From Bdellovibrionota bacterium (GTDB lineage Bacteria; Bdellovibrionota; Bdellovibrionia; Bdellovibrionales; JAEYZS01), in assembly GCA_040386775.1 (NCBI GenBank), contig JAZKEU010000019.1, positions 30,071-94,070 of the forward strand: a stretch of 64,000 bases of DNA, given 5' to 3'. Below, piece after piece: positions 9,323-17,440 of this stretch. The notes under the pieces were generated by a model. It saw nothing but the letters and a program-made list of their open reading frames with translations. It did not search any database and had not been told where the DNA came from. Each line of letters opens with the position of its first letter. The stretch's first letter is position 1. The translations under genes were made by a program, and so were the position numbers.

Positions 9323-11110
9323 ATGAGACTTTTTAAATTTTTATCAGTTTTTGTAATATCAATTTTTGCTAGCGATTCTTTCGCTCAAGCTTATGCCGGG
9401 GCAAGTGCCAGTGCATATGCGGGTTTTCAGCCACACATACCTGGTCAATACGGTGGAACGCAAGCTTGTCCTTACCCGATGAATAGTGGTGGAAGTGGTA
9501 ATAGCCAAATCGATAAGCTTACTTCTGATATTGAAGAATTAGAAAGTGCCATCGAAGACATTCAAGATGAGCAAGATGAAATGATGGACGGATCTCACGA
9601 TAGATATGGGGACGATGATTTACCTTTGAAGCCAGAGGTGAGAGAGGGTTTACTAACGATCGTGGAATTGGGAGGAAAAAACCTGTGCGACGGTTCAACG
9701 ACAATCACTCAGCCTATCCAAAAGATGTTTGATGCGATCGGCGAAGATCCTGGGGTTTATTGCGAAAACAACGGAACTCTCTATGGTGATAATATTTGTG
9801 ATTCTGATAGCGCCTACACAGACACTAAAAATATAACAAGAGCAAAAGGCATTTGTAAAAAAATGCTAGATCGTTATGACACTTTGGAAAAAACAAAAAA
9901 CAAACGCCAGAAGACGAGAGATAAATTAGATGATAAACTTTTTGATCTAGAAGAAAAAAGAGAAGACAGACAATTGAAAGCCATGGAAAGTGGTAAACCT
10001 CTTCCGCCGGAAGGTAATTGCATGACTGGTGACTGTTATGGTGCACCAGAACCAAAAACTCCGGGTTGGAAACAAATTGCTGCAGCAGGGTTTGGAGATA
10101 TAGCTCTTAACTGGCTATGGGGCCGTGAAGTTATTAGACCTTTGGGTGAAAAGGCTATCGATGCAACAACTGCATTAGGTTTTGAAACTAAACGAAATAT
10201 TGGCCATAACTTCCCTTCCTTGGGTACACCAATGTCAGGTGCATTGTGGGCAAGCTATGCTGGAAGACAAGGCGCAAACATCGCATGTAGCCCAGGCAAT
10301 GGTTACGGTTACGGACCAGGTGGTTCATATGGAAGTCCTTACGGATCATCTCCATACGGCGTATGCGGTGGAGCATTTTACGGTGGATGTGGTCCTGGTG
10401 CTGGCGGAGGATCTCTCTTCGGTCCTCAATTTGGATTTGGTGGTGGTCTTGGTGGTGGTTATGGACCAGGCGGTTTCGGAGGATTCCCAGGAATGGGAGG
10501 AGTCGGTGGTTTTGGCGGCGGCTATGGACCAGGAATTTGGCCAGGTGGTTTCGGAGTTCAAGGCGGATTGGGTGGTGGTCTTGGCGGAGGATTCCCAGGA
10601 ATGGGCGGTCTCGGTGGCGGCTACGGACCTGGATTTGGCGGCGGACTTGGTGGAGGATTCGGTTCTCCATACGGTATGAATCCTTACGGTGGAGCAGGTG
10701 GACTCGGTGGCGGTTATGGCCCGATGGGTGGCTTAGGCGGATATGGTTCTCCATATGGAATGGGTGGCTTAGGCGGTGGACAATACCAAGCGCAAATGAT
10801 TCAAATGCAAATACAACAACAGCAAGCATACGCGCAAGCTCAGGCGAGAGTTTTCCAAAATCAGCAGATTATTGGCTCGCAATTGCAGTCAGCAGTCTAT
10901 CAAGCTCAACAGGCCCAACAACGTATAGATTATTTGTACCAACAATTAAATTCCTTAGGTGGTGGCGGTGTTGGCTTGGGTGGAGGATTCGGATTAGGAG
11001 TTAACTTTGGTTTAGGACTTGGCGGTAATATATACGGCGGTGGCGGCGTAGGCTCAGGCCCCGTTCCATACACTGGCGGAACAGGCGGCTCAGGACTTCC
11101 TTCTCGCTAA
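9323..11110 (+). CDS. Secreted glycine-rich protein
   Basis: A 595-residue exported protein. The start at 9323 has GGAG 6 nt upstream and yields a clean signal peptide (MRLFKFLSVFVISIFASDSFAQ). A charged coiled-coil region (DKLTSDIEELESAIEDIQDE) lies near residues 60-90 and another charged helical stretch around 180-230. Residues about 320-490 are glycine-rich with irregular repeats of GGLGGGYGP and SPYGM type. A Gln/Ala-rich helix (about 490-545) and a second Gly-rich tail follow. The Gly tract is richer in G+C than its surroundings. The architecture resembles structural surface or matrix proteins. It interrupts the Tad locus on the opposite strand. A bidirectional-looking terminator follows at once. 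Confidence 0.8.
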   Translation: MRLFKFLSVFVISIFASDSFAQAYAGASASAYAGFQPHIPGQYGGTQACPYPMNSGGSGNSQIDKLTSDIEELESAIEDIQDEQDEMMDGSHDRYGDDDLPLKPEVREGLLTIVELGGKNLCDGSTTITQPIQKMFDAIGEDPGVYCENNGTLYGDNICDSDSAYTDTKNITRAKGICKKMLDRYDTLEKTKNKRQKTRDKLDDKLFDLEEKREDRQLKAMESGKPLPPEGNCMTGDCYGAPEPKTPGWKQIAAAGFGDIALNWLWGREVIRPLGEKAIDATTALGFETKRNIGHNFPSLGTPMSGALWASYAGRQGANIACSPGNGYGYGPGGSYGSPYGSSPYGVCGGAFYGGCGPGAGGGSLFGPQFGFGGGLGGGYGPGGFGGFPGMGGVGGFGGGYGPGIWPGGFGVQGGLGGGLGGGFPGMGGLGGGYGPGFGGGLGGGFGSPYGMNPYGGAGGLGGGYGPMGGLGGYGSPYGMGGLGGGQYQAQMIQMQIQQQQAYAQAQARVFQNQQIIGSQLQSAVYQAQQAQQRIDYLYQQLNSLGGGGVGLGGGFGLGVNFGLGLGGNIYGGGGVGSGPVPYTGGTGGSGLPSR

Positions 11111-11135
11111 TCCAAAAAATTTAAAATAGAAAAAA

Positions 11136-12167
11136 CTAAAACCCATTCACTGTTTCGTGAGTGGGTTTTTCTTTTCTACTTTCGTTTACCGCATAAATCA
11201 CGGTGCTCGCAGCAATGATTCCCATCGTAACTAAAAACCATTTTTTCTTATAAAAAGGTTCTTCACCCTCGCTAATTCTAGACGTGAAATCATAAGCGGG
11301 AACAGGCTCAATATCCTGCTGAATTTTAGATTCTACTTTGGTTCCTTTCCCAAAAGCCAATTCCCACCTCGTTCCATTTTGATGTTTTAGACAATCCTTA
11401 GAGTAATAAACTGCAATCTTAGATTTTATTTCCCCTTCGTTATTCACAAAAGGTCTTTCACAATTGCCTGAAACAAAAGGAATTCTTGTGGGAACCAAGA
11501 GTGGAATCTGCTGCGAACTCACCTGATAAGTTTGCAGTTTGTAAACATCGGATAAAAAAGTAAGCCTAAACTTTCCCGAAGGAATTTTCACATTTTCAAT
11601 TTTTTTAAGATCAACAATGTGCCCATTGATCAAAATATAATTAAAATCATTCTTAAAAGCCGAAACCTGCCAATGAATAGTTTGCTTGGTAAAATTATTC
11701 TTGGCAGCCAAGACTTTCTTAAGCGTATCTTTATTTAAATTCAGCTTCTTAGGATCCGTATCCAAAGAAAATCTTAGAGCCTGCAATATCCAGTCTTCTT
11801 GATTCTCCGGATTGAGTTCACTCAAGCGAATGTAAGATAAGAAAATAATTTTTCTATGAACGTCTCTCCATTCATCCATATCGCTGTAGGAAATGACTCT
11901 TTCAAAATACTGTCTCGCCAATTCATTGGATTTTACGAGGTAATACTTTTGAGCATTTTCAAATTCATTTAGAAGGTTCTCCACATTTTTCTCTTTAGGG
12001 TAATTTGTAAGGTAGTACTCCGAAAAAGACTGATAGTTTTTATTCAGATTCACGGGAAGATCTCTTTCCTCCAGCTGCACCAGAGGTGAGACCAATAGAA
12101 CTGTGTCCTTGGCAAAGCTTTGAGAAGTAAAACAAATCAGGGTTAAAGCTAAAGTAAAAAATTTCAT
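11136..12167 (-). CDS. Exported protein with C-terminal membrane anchor, Tad locus
   Basis: A 343-residue protein not recognised. It has a signal peptide (MKFFTLALTLICFTSQSFA) and a predicted membrane helix near the C-terminus (FLVTMGIIAASTVIYAV) followed by a short charged tail. The middle is helix-rich, and a PEGA-like beta segment (YILINGHIVDLKKIENVKIPSGKFRLTFLS) follows. Two cysteines (CERPF, KDCLK) are in the later part. It begins 1 nt after the CpaB-like gene stops, so it belongs to the pilus operon. A role as a periplasmic pilus accessory factor (TadD-like position) is inference only. Confidence 0.75.
   Translation of the reverse strand: MKFFTLALTLICFTSQSFAKDTVLLVSPLVQLEERDLPVNLNKNYQSFSEYYLTNYPKEKNVENLLNEFENAQKYYLVKSNELARQYFERVISYSDMDEWRDVHRKIIFLSYIRLSELNPENQEDWILQALRFSLDTDPKKLNLNKDTLKKVLAAKNNFTKQTIHWQVSAFKNDFNYILINGHIVDLKKIENVKIPSGKFRLTFLSDVYKLQTYQVSSQQIPLLVPTRIPFVSGNCERPFVNNEGEIKSKIAVYYSKDCLKHQNGTRWELAFGKGTKVESKIQQDIEPVPAYDFTSRISEGEEPFYKKKWFLVTMGIIAASTVIYAVNESRKEKPTHETVNGF
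11138..11170. terminator. Bidirectional terminator between convergent genes
   Basis: A 13-bp stem (AAAACCCATTCAC / GTGAGTGGGTTTT, one G-T pair) with a 6-nt loop TGTTTC. It is flanked by T-runs on the plus strand and A-rich sequence on the other side. It separates the convergent glycine-rich gene and the exported-protein gene and overlaps the last codons of the latter. Confidence 0.85.
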
Positions 12168-12168
12168 A

Positions 12169-12657
12169 TTAGATCTCCGTCACGATTTGTGTGCGTAATT
12201 GTTTTTTATCTTTATTGAATCTTGTCTTTTGCGTTTTAGGATTAAGCACCGTTACAAAGAAAGCGCCCGGATGCTGCGCGATTTGAGGTGCATTTTCCTC
12301 TAGTACGAGGACGGCAAACACATCAGGATTGAGTGGCGCCCGCATGATTTTGATTCCGGAGGCGATCTTCTTTGGAGCTCTATTTTCTTCAAAGGACGGA
12401 AGGTAGAGGTCCACCACCCCAAAATCTCCTAAAATATTTTTTAGTGCTTCAATATTTTGAATTTCGATAGGAATTAAAGTCATTCCTTCAGGAATGTAGG
12501 TATCCACGCTGGTAGGATCGACTGGTGCTGGGATATCGTTTTTCTTTTGATCTAATATAAAAGACAAAACACCTAAAACAATAAATCCAATCACAATGTA
12601 TTTGGTCTTTAAATTTCTAACCCAATTTTTAATATGGTGTAAATCCAGTCTTTTCAT
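12169..12657 (-). CDS. cpaB: CpaB/RcpC-like pilus protein, shortened
   Basis: A 162-residue membrane-anchored protein, with one helix at about 20-37 (YIVIGFIVLGVLSFIL). Later parts follow the CpaB/RcpC scheme: YIPEGMTLIPIEIQN, a GVVDLYLP segment in place of the usual GDRVDVL, KIMRAPLN, and a C-terminal VLVLEENAPQIAQHPG helix-strand pair. It is much shorter than typical CpaB (about 250-300) and lacks an obvious N-terminal SAF domain. Its start overlaps the stop of the preceding pseudopilin gene (TAATG). The assignment rests on motif order plus the Tad context. Confidence 0.65.
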   Translation of the reverse strand: MKRLDLHHIKNWVRNLKTKYIVIGFIVLGVLSFILDQKKNDIPAPVDPTSVDTYIPEGMTLIPIEIQNIEALKNILGDFGVVDLYLPSFEENRAPKKIASGIKIMRAPLNPDVFAVLVLEENAPQIAQHPGAFFVTVLNPKTQKTRFNKDKKQLRTQIVTEI

Positions 12658-12842
12658 TACTTGTCTCCATTGCGGTATTCTTTAAAGTTTAAAATCTGTT
12701 TACTCTTAATGATCTTCTGTTTTGAAAATCTTCCTCTTTTATGCGCATTGAAATCCAAAAGCGTAGAGAATAAAACCGCCAATACAATCATAAGTAGCGC
12801 GCATTCAATTAAAATTTGGCCAGATGAAGTTTTGGATTCCAT
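12657..12842 (-). CDS. Small TadE-like pseudopilin
   Basis: A 61-residue protein with an N-terminal pseudopilin signature: SGQILIECALLMIVLAVLFS gives a Gly, then Glu five residues on, within a hydrophobic helix. The rest is a short basic tail. AAAGGAG lies just before the ATG. The gene overlaps the preceding minus-strand gene by 34 nt and the following one by 1 nt, so it is firmly within the operon. It would be a minor subunit of the Tad pilus, processed by a prepilin peptidase not encoded in this window. Confidence 0.75.
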   Translation of the reverse strand: MESKTSSGQILIECALLMIVLAVLFSTLLDFNAHKRGRFSKQKIIKSKQILNFKEYRNGDK

Positions 12843-13483
12843 ACATCTCCTTTCTTAATAAGAGTGGCGGCACATCTTCCCGCAACCTCTCTTGGGTAAT
12901 TTGTTTTAGCAAAAATATCTAAAATAATTTGCGGGACAAATTCCGATATAGGAAGTCTCCAATTCGCCTTGAGAGTTTGCACTTCAGTAAAGAACGGTAA
13001 AGTTTCATGATCGGGCGCAATTGCCAGAGGCGGTGTTTTGTACACTTTTAAATTTATAGGAGAGTACTTTACTCCTTTAATCTTAAAAGGCAGATTCGCC
13101 ATAATTCTTTGGGCTTCAAATTTTGCCGAAGCGAGGATGATTTCTTGTTGGCCTCGCAAAATTCCTTGCTGAAGTTGATTTACATTCAGGCGAGCTTGTA
13201 AAATTGCAGCGAGAGGAGGAATTGCCCTAGCCGCAATCAGGGCAATCCTTAATGCTCGCTCTTGTGCTCGCAGAGTCCTTGCGCGGGGATTGAGATCCAT
13301 AAGGTCTTTTAGTTTTTTACCCAAAGTCTGTTGTGCTTTAAGAACATGAGTGCGACATTCTTTTTGGATGTCAGTATACTTTGCAATGAGATGATAACTT
13401 CCTACAACTGTGGTGAATCCAAAAAAGAGAATTGGAATCAGAAAACAAATATTCAAAAATGAAAATCCCATCTGATTTTTCAT
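12809..13483 (-). CDS. TadG/TadF-like pseudopilin
   Basis: A 224-residue protein with a short polar start (MKNQMGF) and one hydrophobic helix (FLNICFLIPILFFGFTTVVG), followed by a long predicted periplasmic domain. The helix-rich section RARTLRAQERALRIALIAARAIPPL is alanine/arginine-rich, and the end carries ...VAGRCAATLIKKGDVWNPKL. Position between two TadE-like genes and the membrane topology support a minor pseudopilin role. The usual Glu at +5 is not present, so prepilin processing is uncertain. Confidence 0.65.
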   Translation of the reverse strand: MKNQMGFSFLNICFLIPILFFGFTTVVGSYHLIAKYTDIQKECRTHVLKAQQTLGKKLKDLMDLNPRARTLRAQERALRIALIAARAIPPLAAILQARLNVNQLQQGILRGQQEIILASAKFEAQRIMANLPFKIKGVKYSPINLKVYKTPPLAIAPDHETLPFFTEVQTLKANWRLPISEFVPQIILDIFAKTNYPREVAGRCAATLIKKGDVWNPKLHLAKF

Positions 13484-13484
13484 A

Positions 13485-13847
13485 TTAAATCTCTAGCCTT
13501 TTAACGTAGTTAAAAATAAAAGGATCCAGTAGCGGAAGATGCATCTTCATTCTTACGGTGGCTTGGGTTCCCCAAGGGCTTCCCGTCAATTTCATTTCAT
13601 AAGCTTCTTTGAAAAATAAAATAGATTTTATTTTTTGTTTTGCCTCATGAAGACAGACCTGTTTTTGTCCGCGCTCTTGTGTGCATATCAAGGATTCATA
13701 CATAATGTGCTCGACCCAATATGAGGAATACATCAGGTACATGGTACCTAAGAATACGACGATAAAAATAACCAGCATCAATGCCATCAGCGCCGCTTCA
13801 AGAGAGGATTGTCCTTTCTGGTTTTTGGAAAAATTTGGAATCGTCAT
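13485..13847 (-). CDS. tadE: TadE-like minor pseudopilin
   Basis: A 120-residue protein beginning with a short basic segment, then GQSSLEAALMALMLVIFIVV, the TadE-type pseudopilin helix with Glu at +5 after the Gly cleavage site. A pair of cysteines (ICTQ, VCLH) is 13 residues apart in the exported part. The start overlaps the Flp pilin stop (ATGA). It is a probable minor pilin of the Tad system. Confidence 0.8.
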   Translation of the reverse strand: MTIPNFSKNQKGQSSLEAALMALMLVIFIVVFLGTMYLMYSSYWVEHIMYESLICTQERGQKQVCLHEAKQKIKSILFFKEAYEMKLTGSPWGTQATVRMKMHLPLLDPFIFNYVKRLEI

Positions 13848-14131
13848 TCAGGATCATCTTGTTGTGCGCTACCATTAGAGCGATTGACCGAACCTTTGAA
13901 GAAGCTGCCCATATCTTTTTTTTGGTAATGAGATGCCCGAACTTCGGACATGGCAGCCTTACCGCTGGAGTCGCCTTGAATTGCTTTTGCCACATTTGCA
14001 AATTGTGCTTGGACGTTTTGTCCAACGACTTTCATAATGGCAATGCCTGCCACAGCGACGAGGGCCACAATAACAAGATATTCGATTAGGCCTTGGCCAC
14101 GTTGATTGGATAAACACTTAATGATTTTCAT
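13844..14131 (-). CDS. flp: Flp/Fap-type major pilin
   Basis: A 95-residue pilin precursor. The leader MKIIKCLSNQRG is followed by QGLIEYLVIVALVAVAGIAI, which matches the Flp rule of cleavage after Gly with Glu-Tyr at +5/+6. The mature tail (about 50 residues, ending SNGSAQQDDPE) is longer than in minimal Flp pilins. The start is preceded by AGAGGAG. It is the first gene of the minus-strand pilus block and stays linked to tadE by a 4-nt overlap. Confidence 0.92.
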   Translation of the reverse strand: MKIIKCLSNQRGQGLIEYLVIVALVAVAGIAIMKVVGQNVQAQFANVAKAIQGDSSGKAAMSEVRASHYQKKDMGSFFKGSVNRSNGSAQQDDPE

Positions 14132-14225
14132 ACTAACTCCTCTGTAGATCCGGATGAGTGCCGGAAATATATAAGGAGTTTAGATGCAAGATGGGGTCAG
14201 GCTTTTAAAGCTTTATATAAAAAAA

Positions 14226-14248
14226 GAGCGTCGAAAGATTCGACGCTC
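14226..14248 (-). terminator. Strong intrinsic terminator
   Basis: A perfect 10-bp stem GAGCGTCGAA / TTCGACGCTC with a 3-nt loop. On the minus strand it is followed by seven T residues, so it should end transcription of the histone-like gene just upstream and insulate the flp operon. Confidence 0.9.
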
Positions 14249-14288
14249 GGATTTTTGTTATGTTTTTCGGACAGATATTTAAAAAGAA

Positions 14289-14756
14289 TTATTTCTTCTT
14301 TTTCTTAGCCGGTGCAGCTTTTGCTTTAGCAGCTGGCTTTGCAATGCTTTTCGAAGCTTTAGGTGCCGCAGCTTTCTTAGCCACAGGAGCTGCAACCTTT
14401 GCGGTCTTTACCGCTTTAGGAGCAGCGACTTTTGCTTCAACTTTAGGAGTTTTCACAGGAGCTTTTTCAGCTTTCTTCGGAGCAGCTACGATTGCAGATT
14501 TAAGTGCCTGTTGAGCGGCATCTTTGGCTTTCTTTAAAGCTTCTAAAGGCTTCTTCATCTTTATTGCTTTACGAGCCAAGTAGATACGATCGATAACTTG
14601 TAGAGCTTCTTTACGGAGATCATTTTCAAAAATGAAACGATAAAAACCTTCGAGCTCAGGACCTTGTCTAAATTTCTTAGGTGATACTGGAACTTTATCA
14701 GACTGTGCGAAATCGATCGACGCCCCGTCTTTTGAGATTTTTACTTTATTTTCCAT
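14289..14756 (-). CDS. Histone-H1-like Lys/Ala/Pro-rich protein
   Basis: A 155-residue protein. I chose the ATG with AGAGGAG 5 nt upstream (MENKVKISKDGASIDF). Residues 1-75 form a compact, conserved-looking domain including SDKVPVSPKKFRQGPELEGF and ALQVIDRIYLARKAI. Residues about 80-155 are a low-complexity tail of AAPKKAEKAPVK-type repeats ending KKKKK, like H1-type and AlgP-type tails. Such tails bind DNA or RNA without sequence preference. The gene stands alone, with a strong terminator behind it. A nucleoid role is inferred from composition only. Confidence 0.75.
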   Translation of the reverse strand: MENKVKISKDGASIDFAQSDKVPVSPKKFRQGPELEGFYRFIFENDLRKEALQVIDRIYLARKAIKMKKPLEALKKAKDAAQQALKSAIVAAPKKAEKAPVKTPKVEAKVAAPKAVKTAKVAAPVAKKAAAPKASKSIAKPAAKAKAAPAKKKKK

Positions 14757-14775
14757 TGATTCTCCTCTGATTTTC

Positions 14776-14797
14776 AGTGCTTGCTGTAGCAAGCGCT
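14776..14797. repeat. REP-like extragenic palindrome 1
   Basis: AGTGCTTGC / GCAAGCGCT (one G-T pair) around the loop TGTA, preceded by C and followed by A. It belongs with the palindromes at 17356-17377 and 17441-17463, which share the pattern CAGTG.TCGC...GCGA.C.CTA. No T-run follows, so it is not a plain terminator. Confidence 0.5.
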
Positions 14798-14943
14798 AGA
14801 GCCTATTTTTTAAGCTCTTAACTGTTGGTCATTATAGAGATCATGACTGGATGGGTCAATAGCTAAAGATTTCAATATGCTGTCTAATGTCTAAACACTT
14901 TAGCTCGTTGTAATTTCAGTGAAATTCTTTAAGTATCGAATCC

Positions 14944-15816
14944 ATGCTTTTATTAGACGGAAAAATAGTGGCAAAAGCCATCAAAGATAGAGTGAAAACT
15001 CGCTTAAATGAATTGTCAGGTGAGGGTTTGAAATCCAAGCCCGGTTTGGCCGTGGTTTTGGTGGGCAACGATCCCGCAAGTGAAGTTTATGTCGGACATA
15101 AAATCAAAACTTGCAAGGAACTCGGACTCGAATCTTTCCTTTACAGAGTGGCGGCAACAGATGCTCCGGAAAAACTCTACGAACAAATCGAAGAGCTAAA
15201 TAAAAACGAAAATGTTCACGGAATCTTAGTGCAAATGCCTCTACCAAAAAATTTCTCCGAAGAAAAAGTAATGGATTTAATTGATCCCCGAAAAGACGTC
15301 GATGGCTTAACGCCTGAGAACGTGGGCTTGGCTTGGAGTGGGAGAGCGCGAGTTTATCCCTGTACTCCGAGTGGAATCATCGAAATTTTAAATCACTACA
15401 AAGTCTCAATCGAAAGAAAACACGTTGTGGTGGTGGGCAGAAGCGAAATTGTCGGAAAGCCCATGGCGCAGATGTTTTTAGAAAGAAATGCCACGGTGAC
15501 AATCTGTCATTCAAAAACAAAATCTCTCGAAGAATTCACAAAGCAAGCAGACATCGTGGTGGTGGCTGTAGGTAAAAGAAATTTCTTTGGAAAAGATTTC
15601 TTCACAAGCGACACGGTAGTGATCGACGTCGGTATGCATAGGTTGGAACAGGGTTTACTTTGTGGCGATGTTTTCTTTAAAGACGTGAATGAGAATGTAA
15701 GAGCCTTAACTCCGGTTCCGGGTGGCGTCGGCCCCATGACCATCGCCATGCTTATGCAAAATACCCTAAAACTTTATGAACAGAAACTTTACGAACAGAA
15801 GATAGAAAAAAATTAG
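14944..15816 (+). CDS. folD: Methylenetetrahydrofolate dehydrogenase/cyclohydrolase FolD
   Basis: Bifunctional cytoplasmic enzyme interconverting 5,10-methylene-, methenyl- and 10-formyl-tetrahydrofolate. At 290 residues it has the usual length. Seen are VGNDPASEVYVGHKIKTCKE (with the catalytic Lys in YVGHKIK), GILVQMPLP, DPRKDVDGLTPENVG, the NADP-binding GRSEIVGKPMAQMF and the C-terminal TPVPGGVGPMTIAMLMQNT. The C-terminus has a small tandem repeat (KLYEQKLYEQK). It is 8 nt before gcvT, a sensible pairing because the glycine cleavage system feeds one-carbon units into the same pool. Confidence 0.96.
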   Translation: MLLLDGKIVAKAIKDRVKTRLNELSGEGLKSKPGLAVVLVGNDPASEVYVGHKIKTCKELGLESFLYRVAATDAPEKLYEQIEELNKNENVHGILVQMPLPKNFSEEKVMDLIDPRKDVDGLTPENVGLAWSGRARVYPCTPSGIIEILNHYKVSIERKHVVVVGRSEIVGKPMAQMFLERNATVTICHSKTKSLEEFTKQADIVVVAVGKRNFFGKDFFTSDTVVIDVGMHRLEQGLLCGDVFFKDVNENVRALTPVPGGVGPMTIAMLMQNTLKLYEQKLYEQKIEKN

Positions 15817-15823
15817 GCGGTAA

Positions 15824-16912
15824 ATGATGTCTATAAAAAGAACTCCACTCTATGAAGAGCACTTAAAACTAAATGCAAGAATGGTCGATTTCGCAGGCTG
15901 GGAAATGCCCGTGCAGTATTTGGGCTTAAGAGAAGAGCATGACAATGTGAGAACAAATGTCGGCCTTTTTGATGTCTCTCACATGGGAGAGGTTTTTATT
16001 AGAGGCGAGAATGCACTTAAAACCCTTCAATGGATTACAACTAACGACGTAGCAAAACTTAAAAAAGGCCAAGCCCAGTATTCTATTCTGACAAATCCTA
16101 CGGGCGGCATCGTCGATGATATTTTCGTTTATTGTCTTGAGGAAAATAAAGAATATCTCGTGTGTGTCAATGCATCGAATGTTGAAAAAGATTTTGAGTG
16201 GATGAAGAAAAATAACAAAGGTGCGGAGATCACAAACGAGAGTTCAAAGTGGTCACAGATCGCGGTTCAAGGTCCAAAAGCCTTTGGTCTTTTAGAAAAA
16301 ATCTTTCCCAAAGTTTCAGAACTACAAAAAAACCAATGTGAATATTTCTCATTTAACGGATCAAAAGTTTTGATCGCAGCAACGGGTTATACTGGCGAAC
16401 AAGGCGTAGAGATTTTTGTTCCAAACGAAAAAGCCGCAGCGTTGTGGTCCGAGTTAGTGAAAAAAGGTGAAGAATTTGGCGTTCAAGCTATCGGCTTGGG
16501 TGCAAGAGATACACTCAGAACTGAAATGAAATACTCGCTTTATGGAAATGAGATCACGGATCTTACAAATCCGATCGAAGCGGGGCTCGGCTGGGTTGTA
16601 AAATTAGACAAAGGCGACTTCATTGGCCGTGAACCCATCCAAAAAATGAAAGAAAATGGCCCAAAAAGAAAGCTCATTGGCTTTAAAATGCTCGATCGAG
16701 GTATTCCAAGACATGATTACAAGCTCTTATCCCTTGATGGTGAAGAAGTGGGCATCGTGACAAGCGGCACCATGTCACCAACCCTTGATGAAGCGGTCGG
16801 AATTGGGTATCTAAGAGAAGACTTAAGCAAGATTGGTTCCGAATTTTTTGTTGAAATTCGTGGTCGAAAAACTAAAGCACAAGTGGTACAAACACCATTC
16901 GTTAAAAAATAG
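15824..16912 (+). CDS. gcvT: Aminomethyltransferase (glycine cleavage T protein)
   Basis: Moves the aminomethyl group's carbon from lipoylated GcvH to tetrahydrofolate, releasing ammonia. It has 362 residues. It shows DFAGWEMPVQY, GLFDVSHMGEV, TGYTGEQGVEIF, LGARDTLRTEMKYSLYGNEI and the C-terminal GIVTSGTMSPTLDEAVGIGYL, all typical of GcvT. Two adjacent ATG codons make the exact start uncertain by one residue. gcvH follows after 43 nt, so the two probably form one transcript with folD. Confidence 0.96.
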   Translation: MMSIKRTPLYEEHLKLNARMVDFAGWEMPVQYLGLREEHDNVRTNVGLFDVSHMGEVFIRGENALKTLQWITTNDVAKLKKGQAQYSILTNPTGGIVDDIFVYCLEENKEYLVCVNASNVEKDFEWMKKNNKGAEITNESSKWSQIAVQGPKAFGLLEKIFPKVSELQKNQCEYFSFNGSKVLIAATGYTGEQGVEIFVPNEKAAALWSELVKKGEEFGVQAIGLGARDTLRTEMKYSLYGNEITDLTNPIEAGLGWVVKLDKGDFIGREPIQKMKENGPKRKLIGFKMLDRGIPRHDYKLLSLDGEEVGIVTSGTMSPTLDEAVGIGYLREDLSKIGSEFFVEIRGRKTKAQVVQTPFVKK

Positions 16913-16955
16913 TCAAATAAAGTAAAAGCATTAATTCGCATTAGCGGGAGAAACT

Positions 16956-17345
16956 ATGAAGTACAACGTTCCAGAAGAATACTATTACACAAAAGATCAC
17001 GAGTGGGCTCAAGTGGACGAGAATATCGTTACCGTTGGGATCACAGACTATGCTCAATCAAATTTGGGTGAAGTTGTTTACGTTGAACTTCCTGAAGAAG
17101 GCCAAAAAGTAACACAGAACGAACCCTTTGGTGTTGTTGAAAGTGTAAAAGCTGTAAGTGACTTATTTTCTCCTGTGACTGGAACAGTTATCGAAGTGAA
17201 TAACGGTCTTACGGAAGATCCTGGGCATCTTAATGATGATCCCATGGAAGAAGGCTGGCTCATTAGAATCGAAATGGATTCTGAAAGAGAATTAGCAAAC
17301 CTTATGAAGGCCGTGGACTACAAAGCTTTGATTGCCAAAAAGTAG
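16956..17345 (+). CDS. gcvH: Glycine cleavage system H protein
   Basis: Lipoylated carrier shuttling the aminomethyl intermediate between GcvP and GcvT. It has 129 residues. The lipoyl-lysine is K65 in VVESVKAVSDLFSPVTG. YTKDHEWAQVDENIVTVGIT and NDDPMEEGWLIRIE match the family throughout. GGGAG precedes the start. GcvP, which it works with, is encoded on the other strand near the right end of the window. Confidence 0.97.
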   Translation: MKYNVPEEYYYTKDHEWAQVDENIVTVGITDYAQSNLGEVVYVELPEEGQKVTQNEPFGVVESVKAVSDLFSPVTGTVIEVNNGLTEDPGHLNDDPMEEGWLIRIEMDSERELANLMKAVDYKALIAKK

Positions 17346-17355
17346 TGCCGATTTC

Positions 17356-17377
17356 AGTGCTCGCTGTTGCGAGCACT
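17356..17377. repeat. REP-like extragenic palindrome 2
   Basis: A perfect 9-bp inverted repeat AGTGCTCGC / GCGAGCACT around TGTT, 11 nt after the gcvH stop. It could end gcvH transcription but lacks a T-run. Sequence and flanks match palindromes at 14776 and 17441. Confidence 0.55.
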
Positions 17378-17391
17378 AAGCAACAAATTAC

Positions 17392-17420
17392 TTGCCTAGT
17401 AAGCATGGGTTGCTTATAAA
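17392..17420 (+). promoter_or_regulatory. Sigma-70-like promoter of tRNA-Leu
   Basis: TTGCCT and TATAAA are separated by exactly 17 nt, and the tRNA begins about 47 nt after the -10 element. This is the clearest vegetative promoter in the window. Confidence 0.65.
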
Positions 17421-17440
17421 TACTTTTCTTTCCTTATTCC

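Noticed and set aside
10182..11004. Long open frames in other frames and on the opposite strand within the glycine-rich gene
   Set aside because: They are side effects of repetitive GGN codons. Their products are low-complexity Arg/Trp- or Val/Asp-rich, have no ribosome binding sites, and overlap a gene with a clear signal peptide.
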